From Cyanobacteria bacterium OH_SFB_17 (GTDB lineage: Bacteria > Cyanobacteriota > Vampirovibrionia > Gastranaerophilales > Gastranaerophilaceae), in the NCBI GenBank assembly GCA_023395735.1, contig JAEWYI010000118.1:1-25875 (forward strand): a stretch of 25,875 nt of DNA, in the 5' to 3' direction. The notes below the pieces were generated by a model that worked only from the letters and a program-made list of their open reading frames with translations, did not search any database and was not told the origin of the DNA. Positions 1 to 6,121 of the stretch are shown here, piece by piece. Position 1 is the first letter of the stretch, and each line of letters starts with the position of its first letter. The translations under genes and the position numbers were made by a program.

Positions 1-10
1 AAGGTTGGAT

Positions 11-53
11 GTTCAGAGGCTTAGAAGCTTGGCAGCTTATTAGGTTATGAGGT
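11..53. repeat. Degenerate direct repeat, copy 1
   Basis: This stretch matches 431-473 in the same orientation at an offset of exactly 420 bases, with about 36 of 43 positions identical by eye. The best conserved block is 26-53 against 446-473 (25 of 28), including AGCTTGGCAGCTT and GGTTATGAGGT. The unit is made of short AGCTT/TTAGAAG-like sub-repeats. No open frame is associated with it. It may be an old interspersed repeat that flanks the GC-rich element between the copies. Confidence 0.6.
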
Positions 54-120
54 GATAAGTTAGAGGATTAGAAGTTTAGAATTATATAAATTTTTGTTTT
101 TATCTTAAATCGTCGCATCG

Positions 121-356
121 CCTCCCCCCTTGTGGGGGACAAAGCGAACAGCTGAGGGTACGAAGCTAGTGAGCCTGTCGGCGCAGCTCTACGAGAGAGA
201 AGGACATTTTCGACATGTGGTCACTAGTGGCAGAAAATTTGGGTAAAAGTGAAGGTGAAAATGTGCACGCTTATTGAATCCACCCTCTCCCTGTTTTCAA
301 ACTTTCGCAGACCTCTGCTCAAGTTGAAAACAGACCTCCCCCCTCAAGGGGGAGGT
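121..356. repeat. GC-rich hairpin-containing element, probable interspersed repeat
   Basis: This non-coding block stands out by base composition from the AT-rich surroundings. It opens with a C-run/G-run hairpin (about 121-140) and closes with a second one, ACCTCCCCC...GGGGGAGGT, at 334-356 (9-bp stem). Inside is a 10-bp perfect inverted repeat, CTGTTTTCAA at 291-300 and TTGAAAACAG at 324-333. The C-rich and G-rich ends recall the short palindromic repeats scattered through many bacterial genomes, and a related C-rich hairpin lies inside pgeF at 3128-3168. No protein is supported here. A mobile origin (MITE-like) is inference. Confidence 0.5.
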
Positions 357-376
357 TAACTGGCTCATAGCCGTAG

Positions 377-396
377 GGTGCGGATTTAACCGCACC
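377..396. repeat. Small perfect hairpin
   Basis: GGTGCGG (377-383) pairs perfectly with CCGCACC (390-396) around a 6-base AT loop. It lies about 100 bases past the stop of the pilin/lectin gene on the minus strand. No T-run follows immediately on either side, so it is not a convincing intrinsic terminator. It may be another short interspersed palindrome. DGR target genes often carry a hairpin just after the variable region, but this one is further away and has an atypical loop. Confidence 0.45.
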
Positions 397-430
397 AGAC
401 AAATAGCTTGATGTTTTTTGAGACTCAGTA

Positions 431-473
431 GCTCAGAAGTTTAGCAGCTTGGCAGCTTGGTTGGTTATGAGGT
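431..473. repeat. Degenerate direct repeat, copy 2
   Basis: This is the second copy of the repeat at 11-53, in the same orientation and 420 bases away. It ends about 20 bases from the stop codon of the pilin/lectin gene. Together the copies bracket the GC-rich element at 121-356 and the hairpin at 377-396. Confidence 0.6.
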
Positions 474-492
474 TAAAGCTTTATTCAATTAC

Positions 493-1511
493 TTAATCCC
501 TGACACACCTAAATGCGGACTGATGGGAACGACTGTCCCAGCTACGGCGGCCGTAGTCGAAGTTCACGTACCGAGAGAAGGCGCTACTACCCACCGATGA
601 AGCAGACCAAAGCCAAACGCCATTGGATATACCTGTTATGTTACGTCCAAGATAAAGCGCACTCAGCTCATCCACCGTTGGTAATTTATATCCTTTTATA
701 CTTCTGCAGTAATTATCAGCCGATTCCCAATCATACCCACTGTCAAAACCTTCTTTGTAAGGAAGCGTCGCGACTGATGTTGATTGAATCCCGTTATAAA
801 AAACTCCAAAAAATCCAATATCTTTTCCAACCTGATTAGGTTTCTTCAAACCATTCATATCGTATACCCCGCTCATACAAGCCGTATCGAGTGAAAGCTG
901 AGGTCTAATATCTGTATAAGTATAGCTAGGTGAATTATAATACATTTTATCTGTGAAATTAATAGCGCAATAAGGGTTATAAAATAAATTAACGGCTATT
1001 CCATCCGCCGTTAAAAAAGTATAACCGTTGTTGAAGTTTTGAGTTGTGGGGTTGGCTCGCCATAAGGAGCATAACCATCAGCAGGCGCAGAGTCTGTAAC
1101 ACCGTATGCTGTTGTTATTGCTGACCAAGTCGAGGGCATAGATGCTACATTTGCGTTATACAGATTTTTGAATGTTGTCGGATTTCCTGACGGCATACCG
1201 CATTGTTCCATATCAGCAGGAGCGCAGAATTTGATGATTTTTAACTGTTTTGAAAGATAATTTCTTACAAAATCTTCTGCACTAGTAGCTTCTGATATTT
1301 CGCCTGAAACACTCAAAATCTTTCCTGCTTCTGCAATCGACATCCTTACTTTGTCTTTGCCCATCTTGTATTGGGCATCTTGCGCATCAAGAACAAGCTG
1401 GGGAATGGTCATCTCAGCAACAATCCCTATAATCCCGATGACAATTATCACTTCTGCAAGCGTGAAAGCAATAAAGGCTGACATTTTATGCGGGAAATTC
1501 TTGCTTTTCAT
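493..1511 (-). pseudogene. Prepilin-like protein with C-terminal lectin-like (DUF1566/Lcl) variable domain, frameshifted
   Basis: Two fragments form one gene. The first (1511-1011) starts with a prepilin leader, FIA before FTLAEVIIVIGIIGIVAE, the type III signal and hydrophobic helix of type IV pilin-like proteins. The second reads in the -1 frame to 493. A stop at 1078-1080 closes the second frame upstream, so the shift lies between about 1011 and 1077, most likely at TTTT 1037-1040 or GGGG 1048-1051. One added base would give about 339 residues. The join is supported by TADG and DMNGLKKPNQVGKD after it, matching TADG and DVNGYMKKPN..GKD in the intact paralogue at 20639-21286. The end carries YCRSIKGYKLPTVDEL, WLWSAS and FRCVRD, typical of DUF1566/FGE-like C-type-lectin folds. 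A promoter lies at 1574-1602. The frameshift may be real, phase-variable or a sequencing error. Confidence 0.75.
503..600 (-). other. Candidate DGR variable region (VR)
   Basis: The last ~100 bases of the pilin/lectin gene are 57% GC over 501-600 by hand count, against 41% in the next 100 bases and much lower elsewhere. On the coding strand most codons between TCG-GTG and the conserved GCA-TTT-AGG end in C or T and encode G, S, F, Y, D, R, H or N. That is what adenine mutagenesis of AAC/AAT codons in a template repeat produces. Scaffold residues (W, VNF, G, W, Q, AFRCVRD) fall between the putative variable sites. It sits at the extreme C terminus of a lectin-like domain, the usual DGR position. 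No template repeat or reverse transcriptase is in the window, so this rests on pattern alone. Confidence 0.55.
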
Positions 1512-1573
1512 TTTTCGTCTTTCGTAAGTTAAATTTATTTATTATTTTTGAATTTATTTACATATTTTGAATA

Positions 1574-1602
1574 ATTTTAGCATTTTTGCATTTATATGTC
1601 AA
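1574..1602 (-). promoter_or_regulatory. Sigma70-type promoter for the pilin/lectin gene
   Basis: On the minus strand TTGACA (1602-1597) is followed by a 17-base spacer and TAAAAT (1579-1574), close to consensus. The predicted start near 1567 leaves a leader of about 55 bases before the ATG at 1511. It lies within the upstream region of the divergent XRE gene, so that regulator could control it. Confidence 0.6.
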
Positions 1603-1620
1603 ATAAAATACATTTATAAT

Positions 1621-1836
1621 ATGGATGCACAAGAAGATATAAAAATTTTGCTGGCAAAAAGACGTATGCGTTTAAAAGAATTGGCAGAAAAAATAACCGA
1701 AAAAACAGGCAAAAAAATGCTTTTAAGTAGTCTCTCTCAAAAGCTCTCAAAAGGGACTTTGAGATATAGCGAGTTGAGTTTGATTTGCGAAATTTTAGGA
1801 TATGAACTTGATTATAAAGACGTTGGGCGCAAATAA
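1621..1836 (+). CDS. Small XRE-like helix-turn-helix protein
   Basis: This 71-residue protein has an XRE-type fold: a first helix with IKILLAKRRMRLKELAEKI, then LSSLSQKLSKGTLRYSELSLI as the recognition region, and ICEILGYEL as the closing helix. The KGTLRYSE signature is common in small chromosomal and phage-borne HTH regulators. The frame is open upstream to a TTG at 1567, but the ATG at 1621 fits the domain edge. No clear ribosome site precedes it, and TATAAT at 1615-1620 abuts the start, so an internal start at 1666 is possible but would cut helix 1. It is divergent from the pilin/lectin gene and is inferred to regulate it. Its 3' end overlaps the carbonic anhydrase gene by 25 bases on opposite strands. 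Confidence 0.75.
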   Translation: MDAQEDIKILLAKRRMRLKELAEKITEKTGKKMLLSSLSQKLSKGTLRYSELSLICEILGYELDYKDVGRK

Positions 1837-2501
1837 TAATTTTTCGGATATGATGTCAAGACATCTCTATATCCCAAATTTAGCTGTTTATTAACCTCTA
1901 CAACTTCGGAGTTTAAACTCTTCATAGAATAATCATCTGTAATAACAGGAAGAGCATCTGCCTGAGCTTGGGTTTTAATGATTTCACCAGCTGGAACATA
2001 TCTTCCTGATTCAACCTTAACCCCAATCACTATCGAACACGGTTCCAATACAACCCCATCACCAATTTCTGATTTAAAAACAAAACTTTGCATCCCGACA
2101 AATGTATTATCTCCCACCTTGGCAGGGCCGTGAACCTGCGATTGATGAGCCAAGCTGACATTTTTACCAATGTATACAGAATATTTTTTGTCATCTTTTT
2201 CTACAAATTTATTTTCCAGCCCATGAATAACAACTCCATCCTGAACGTTAGAATTTTCGCCAATATGAATAGGAATACCTTCATCCCCTCTTATACTTGC
2301 AAAAGGCGAAACCAAAACTCCTTTTTCTATCTCCACAGCACCTATTACTGAAGAATTTGGCTGAATAGTTGCGTTTTTAGATATCACAGGCGTATAACTT
2401 ACTGGACTGAAGCTTGTAATCGGGTTTATCATATAATTAAATCTATCCTCTTTTTTATCTTTTACGATAAATCTAAAAACCGTAAAATAATTTTTTTGCA
2501 T
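1812..2501 (-). CDS. Cam-type gamma carbonic anhydrase
   Basis: This 229-residue protein has a left-handed beta-helix of hexapeptide repeats and interconverts CO2 and bicarbonate. It follows the Methanosarcina Cam pattern closely. SIRGDEG supplies Arg71, Asp73 and Glu74; NVQDG supplies Asn85 and Gln87; VVIHGLE supplies metal ligand His93 and Glu96; SLAHQSQVHGPA supplies ligands His119 and His124; and Asn204 lies in VVEVN. Having equivalents of both Cam catalytic glutamates (62 and 84) separates it from the CamH subclass. The acidic loop after Glu96 is shorter than in Cam. No clear signal peptide is seen. Family similarity begins near the internal Met24 (2432), where GAGG lies about 13 bases upstream, so a 206-residue start is possible. 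It is divergent from pgeF with overlapping TATAAT boxes near 2540-2547. Confidence 0.88.
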   Translation of the reverse strand: MQKNYFTVFRFIVKDKKEDRFNYMINPITSFSPVSYTPVISKNATIQPNSSVIGAVEIEKGVLVSPFASIRGDEGIPIHIGENSNVQDGVVIHGLENKFVEKDDKKYSVYIGKNVSLAHQSQVHGPAKVGDNTFVGMQSFVFKSEIGDGVVLEPCSIVIGVKVESGRYVPAGEIIKTQAQADALPVITDDYSMKSLNSEVVEVNKQLNLGYRDVLTSYPKNYYLRPTSL

Positions 2502-2539
2502 GATTTCTTTGTTTACTTAATAAAAATTAATTTGTGTGT

Positions 2540-2547
2540 ATTATAAT
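2540..2547. promoter_or_regulatory. Overlapping divergent -10 boxes, carbonic anhydrase/pgeF
   Basis: TATAAT occurs on the plus strand at 2542-2547 and on the minus strand at 2545-2540. The plus box ends 7 bases before the pgeF ATG at 2555, so a pgeF transcript would have almost no leader. The minus box would give about a 30-base leader to 2501. No good -35 is visible for pgeF. Confidence 0.45.
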
Positions 2548-2554
2548 ATAATTT

Positions 2555-3379
2555 ATGTACAGACTTGAGTTTTTTGAAGGTAAAAGAGTTTTAAAATCAT
2601 CATTTTTAGATGATTTCGATGGTGTGCAAGCATTTTTTACAACAAGAGATTTGCCTCTTAAATATGGGGAGCGCGAAGATTTGAAACCCCAAATCGAAGC
2701 TAATAAAAAACTCATTTGCAAAGGCTTTGGAATTTCTGAAAATAGTTTAATCATCCCCGAGCAAACACATAGCGACAATGTTCAAACAGCAGAAATTTTG
2801 ACTGGCGATTTTGCTCTGCAAAATCGCCCAATAAAAGAATACAAAAACACAGATGCATTAATTTCAAAAGAAAAAAATATTGCAATTGCGCTAAACTTTG
2901 CAGACTGCGTACCGCTAATATTTTTTGACCCAAACAAAGAAATAATTGCCTCAGCACATGCCGGCTGGCGTGGAACTGTTTCTAAAATTGCGGTAAAAAC
3001 TGTTTTAAAAATGCAAGAAAAATTTGGCTCCAACTCCAAGGATATCATTGTCCTTATCGGTCCTGCAATCGGGAAATGCTGTTTTGAAGTGGGAAAAGAT
3101 GTGAGAGATTTGCTAAAACAATCTATTTCACCCCTCACCCTACCCCTCTCCCACAATGGGCGAGTGAATAATTCCGAACTTGCAAACGATGCTTTTTCTG
3201 AAAATCATGTAGATTTGAAACTAATCAACAAGTTGCAACTATTAGCCATCGGGGTAGAAAAAATTGATGTATGTGAGTATTGCACTTTTTGTCAAAATGA
3301 GTTATTTTTTTCTTATAGAAAAGAAAACGAAAATACAGCAAGGCATTCGGCCGTTATTATAAACAAAGGGAGAGAGTAG
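2555..3379 (+). CDS. pgeF: PgeF/YfiH family protein (laccase-domain peptidoglycan editing factor)
   Basis: The product has 274 residues. Family members act as zinc-dependent purine nucleoside-processing enzymes, and in E. coli the protein limits misincorporation of L-Ser for L-Ala in peptidoglycan. The active-site signature is present: EQTHSDNV (His72), NFADCVPL (Cys118) and SAHAGWRG (His135), followed by IGPAIGKCCFEVG. The C terminus carries DVCEYCTFC and FFSYRKE, also typical. The ATG at 2555 follows TATAAT by 7 bases with no ribosome site, suggesting leaderless translation. Residues about 192-206 (SPLTLPLSHNGRVNN) look like a translated interspersed palindrome placed in a surface loop. The stop codon directly abuts the next gene, indicating an operon. 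Confidence 0.92.
   Translation: MYRLEFFEGKRVLKSSFLDDFDGVQAFFTTRDLPLKYGEREDLKPQIEANKKLICKGFGISENSLIIPEQTHSDNVQTAEILTGDFALQNRPIKEYKNTDALISKEKNIAIALNFADCVPLIFFDPNKEIIASAHAGWRGTVSKIAVKTVLKMQEKFGSNSKDIIVLIGPAIGKCCFEVGKDVRDLLKQSISPLTLPLSHNGRVNNSELANDAFSENHVDLKLINKLQLLAIGVEKIDVCEYCTFCQNELFFSYRKENENTARHSAVIINKGRE
3128..3168 (+). repeat. Interspersed palindromic repeat inside pgeF
   Basis: This segment is C-rich (CCCCTCACCC-TACCCCTCTCCC) and unlike the AT-rich gene around it. It contains a hairpin, CTCTCCC ACAAT GGGCGAG, with one mismatch. It translates in frame as SPLTLPLSHNGR. Peptides of the PLTLPLSHxGRG kind are a known mark of short palindromic repeats inserted into bacterial genes. It sits between the conserved CCFEVGKDVRDLL and DLKLINKLQL blocks, where the family is variable in length. 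Confidence 0.6.
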
Positions 3380-4699
3380 ATGACCGTAATAGAAAAAATT
3401 AATGCAATAAGCGAAACGATGGGAGAATTGATCGATTTTGTTCAAACGAATAAAGAGGTCGAAAGCGATTTTAGAGAATATTTAACTACAATAGGAATGA
3501 AAAACCCTACACAGGCACAACTTCAGTCAATTTCTTTGCCTTATATCTTTGAAAGAAATATAAATTCAAAAAGCGTTCTGGATTTGTTTTTAGAACAAGC
3601 AAAAAAAACCACAAAATACGCAAGAACAATAATTAAAGGACTTACCTCTTCTGTATCATCAATTTTTGAAATAAAGAAGATTTTAAAAAACGGATTTGAA
3701 CTATACAACCTTGTAAACGAAAAAAATTATCAAGTCATCTCTCTTGTGAAAATGACCCACTTTAGAGGAATAGGAATCGGGCAATACGTTGTAGCGAGAG
3801 TTTTTGAATTTGAAGGTGAATACTATCTTCTTGAAATTTCAAATGTTCTTGCGGCAAATCAAAAAGATGACGCGATGAGATATGCTATAGCAAAAATAAT
3901 TCAAACCCCTGAAATGGTATACAAAGACAACAAGGAAAAGCAAAAAGAGATTGAAAAACAGGTTAAAAAATTGTACAAAAAATTCATTGAATGTTTTGAG
4001 TGCGACGAAATAATTACGACAAACAAATTCGCAGACGATATTATCGGAATCTTTAATGATTACGCAGAAACAAAGAAAAAACCTTCAGAAGAAGAAGTCA
4101 AAGAAAAAATAGAAGAACTTGAAGAATACAAATTTTTCAACGTATCAGAGTTTAACAATTCATACGAAAACTTCCTTGAAAACTCTCTTGGCGGATTTTC
4201 ATCACACAAAGAAACTTATGATGTAGGAATAATTTTTGACGAGGAATTGGGACTTTCGGCCATTCCTTTTTATAAAACATTCTGCAAGATATTTGAAGAA
4301 AAAAAGCCAGAAACAATAGAAAATTATCAAGAATGTATTGAACATTTCTTAATGACTGACGGAATTTCATCAAACATTTTAAAAAGGGTTGAAGCAAAAT
4401 ATCCTAAATTCATGAAAATAATCAACAAGATTTATTCAACAGAAATGAGCTTTGATGAGCTTATGCAAAAATACAAACCACAATATTTAAAAGAAAAAAT
4501 CTTTTCATCCACCACAGTTTTGTATGAATCAAAAACTTTTGCAAAGACTCTTGGTTTTATTGAAGAAGAAGAAAACAAACCTCAAATAGATTCTTCAAAC
4601 GTTGGCAGAAATGAGCCTTGCCCTTGCGGAAGCGGGAAAAAATACAAAAAATGCTGCGGTTCAAACGTTAACGTCCAACTGTCTTTAGCTTCTACATAA
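3380..4699 (+). CDS. SEC-C motif protein of unknown function
   Basis: The product has 439 residues. Only the C terminus is recognisable: NVGRNEPCPCGSGKKYKKCC at residues 407-426 is a SEC-C zinc-binding motif with Cys414, Cys416, Cys425 and Cys426, as at the end of SecA and in many unrelated proteins, where it binds zinc and often mediates ribosome or protein contacts. The rest is rich in Lys and Glu with helical stretches (about residues 180-260) and no signal peptide or membrane segment, so it is probably cytoplasmic. I do not recognise the N-terminal 400 residues. The ATG directly follows the pgeF stop, and GGGAGAGAG just upstream is a good ribosome site, so the two genes are co-transcribed. 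Confidence 0.85.
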   Translation: MTVIEKINAISETMGELIDFVQTNKEVESDFREYLTTIGMKNPTQAQLQSISLPYIFERNINSKSVLDLFLEQAKKTTKYARTIIKGLTSSVSSIFEIKKILKNGFELYNLVNEKNYQVISLVKMTHFRGIGIGQYVVARVFEFEGEYYLLEISNVLAANQKDDAMRYAIAKIIQTPEMVYKDNKEKQKEIEKQVKKLYKKFIECFECDEIITTNKFADDIIGIFNDYAETKKKPSEEEVKEKIEELEEYKFFNVSEFNNSYENFLENSLGGFSSHKETYDVGIIFDEELGLSAIPFYKTFCKIFEEKKPETIENYQECIEHFLMTDGISSNILKRVEAKYPKFMKIINKIYSTEMSFDELMQKYKPQYLKEKIFSSTTVLYESKTFAKTLGFIEEEENKPQIDSSNVGRNEPCPCGSGKKYKKCCGSNVNVQLSLAST

Positions 4700-4742
4700 A
4701 AATAAATTAGCAAACATAAGGTTGTTTATCAGTTTTTTTTAA

Positions 4743-4748
4743 TATAAA
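4743..4748 (+). promoter_or_regulatory. Candidate -10 box for the fumarase gene
   Basis: TATAAA lies 8 bases before the fumarase ATG at 4757, separated from it by a T-run and with no ribosome-binding sequence. Transcription from it would start at or next to the ATG. The T-run at 4732-4740 could instead help terminate the upstream gene. Weak evidence. Confidence 0.3.
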
Positions 4749-4756
4749 CTTTTTTT

Positions 4757-6121
4757 ATGATTACAGCAGAAAAGATTGAAAAAATTGTATATGACCTTTG
4801 CCTAAAAGCAAATACAGAACTGGATAAATCTTCTTACGAGAAGATTCTTCTTGCGTGGAAAAATGAAACTTCGCCAGGTGCAAAACAAGCACTTGCTTTG
4901 ATTTTAAAAAACGCACAACTTTCTTTTGAGAAAAAAATGCCCCTGTGTCAAGATACAGGACAAGTTATTGTATTCGCGAAAGCAAAATCATTTACACCCG
5001 ACTTCAATTCTGCGGTAAACAATGGAGTACAAAAGGCTTACGAAGAAAACTTTTTCAGAAAATCAGTTGTAAAAAACGCGCTTTTTGACAGAGTAAACAC
5101 AAAAACAAACACTCCCTGCGTTATCTATACAGAAATATCTCCGGATGCAGAACTGGAAATTGAACTGTTAATAAAAGGTGCAGGCTCAGAGAATGTTTCC
5201 CAGATAAAGATGCTTTCTCCCACAGCCTCACAAGATGAAATAAAAGATTTTGTTGTAGATGCAGTTGCAAAAGCCGGCTCAAAAGCTTGCCCTCCGTATT
5301 TTATTGGAATCGGCATCGGTGGAACTATTGAGTATGCAGGTATGCTTTCTAAAAAAGCACTGTTATTAAAAAATAATCCGGATGAGCAACATAACAGCTT
5401 GGCAGAAAAAATAAAAAACGCCGCAAATGAGCTTTGTATTGGAGCCGCAGGCTTCGCCGGCGGCGCTACAGTGCTTGATGTAAAAATCCTTTCTGATTTT
5501 ACACACATCGCCTGTATGCCGACAGCCGTAACTATAAATTGTCACAGCTCACGCCATGCCAGATATCCGGAAGAAAAAATATTGGAAAAACCACAATTTT
5601 TAGATTTTAATATAGAAAACAGCTTTTCTGATTACATAAAACTAAACACAGAAGAATTTGATAAAATCAAAAACTTAAAAAAAGGACAAAAAGTCCTTTT
5701 GTCCGGCGAAATCTATACAGCAAGAGATGCGGCCCATAAAAGACTTGTTGAAATGATTGACAAAAATGAAGAGTTGCCGTTTGAGATTAAAAACAAAATA
5801 ATTTTTTACGCAGGTCCGTGCCCTTGTTCAGAAAATTGTATTGTTGGCTCAATCGGACCCACAACGTCAGCGAGAATGGATAAATTTTTGCCTAAACTTC
5901 TTGAAAAAGGTCTGCTTGCAACAATAGGAAAAGGCGAGAGAACGCAAGAAGCAACGGAAATATTAAAAAAACACAATAGCACTTATTTCACAATGATTGG
6001 CGGAATTGCCTGCTATCTTGCTGAAAAATTTACAAAAAAAGAAATTATTGCCTTTGAAGACTTAGGCGCTGAAGCTATTTACAAATTCAAGATTGAAAAT
6101 CTTCCTCTTACGGTTGCCTGA
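4757..6121 (+). CDS. Fumarate hydratase class I, fused alpha and beta domains
   Basis: The product has 454 residues. It is an iron-sulfur hydratase of the fumarase/tartrate dehydratase class I family, interconverting fumarate and malate in the cytoplasm. The alpha domain (about 1-275) carries MPLCQDTGQ (Cys64), SKACPPYFIGIGIGGT and TINCHSSRHARYPEE, whose cysteines fit the three ligands of the 4Fe-4S cluster. The beta domain (about 290-454) carries TARDAAHKRL, YAGPCPC, GSIGPTTSARMDKF and MIGGIACYLAE. Many bacteria and archaea encode the halves separately; here they are one chain, slightly shorter than E. coli FumA. Tartrate dehydratase activity cannot be excluded from sequence. The 3' end overlaps the HD-domain gene by 60 bases on opposite strands. 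Confidence 0.9.
   Translation: MITAEKIEKIVYDLCLKANTELDKSSYEKILLAWKNETSPGAKQALALILKNAQLSFEKKMPLCQDTGQVIVFAKAKSFTPDFNSAVNNGVQKAYEENFFRKSVVKNALFDRVNTKTNTPCVIYTEISPDAELEIELLIKGAGSENVSQIKMLSPTASQDEIKDFVVDAVAKAGSKACPPYFIGIGIGGTIEYAGMLSKKALLLKNNPDEQHNSLAEKIKNAANELCIGAAGFAGGATVLDVKILSDFTHIACMPTAVTINCHSSRHARYPEEKILEKPQFLDFNIENSFSDYIKLNTEEFDKIKNLKKGQKVLLSGEIYTARDAAHKRLVEMIDKNEELPFEIKNKIIFYAGPCPCSENCIVGSIGPTTSARMDKFLPKLLEKGLLATIGKGERTQEATEILKKHNSTYFTMIGGIACYLAEKFTKKEIIAFEDLGAEAIYKFKIENLPLTVA

Noticed and set aside
377..396. Rho-independent terminator for the pilin/lectin gene
   Set aside because: The hairpin is symmetric but lacks an adjoining T-run on the minus strand and lies about 100 bases past the stop.
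11..480. CRISPR array
   Set aside because: There are only two degenerate copies 420 bases apart, with no regular spacers and no cas genes.
1..492. DGR template repeat or reverse transcriptase next to the variable region
   Set aside because: Neither strand of 1-492 contains a near-copy of 503-600, and no frame here is long enough for an RT. The machinery, if present, lies outside the window.
513..839. Plus-strand 108-residue open frame opposite the lectin domain
   Set aside because: It is antisense to a domain with recognisable homology, is Arg/Tyr-rich without domain features, and is open mainly because the opposite variable region is GC-rich.
1615..1620. TATAAT as the promoter of the XRE gene at 1621
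   Set aside because: The box abuts the ATG, so transcription would start inside the gene. It would only work with the internal start at 1666, which removes part of helix 1.
1567..1620. Upstream TTG start for the first XRE gene
   Set aside because: The extra 18 residues are hydrophobic, outside the HTH fold, and overlap the minus-strand pilin promoter.
2782..3156. Minus-strand 124-residue open frame inside pgeF
   Set aside because: It is antisense to the conserved pgeF catalytic region. Its N terminus (MWERGRVRGE) is just the reverse of the palindromic repeat.
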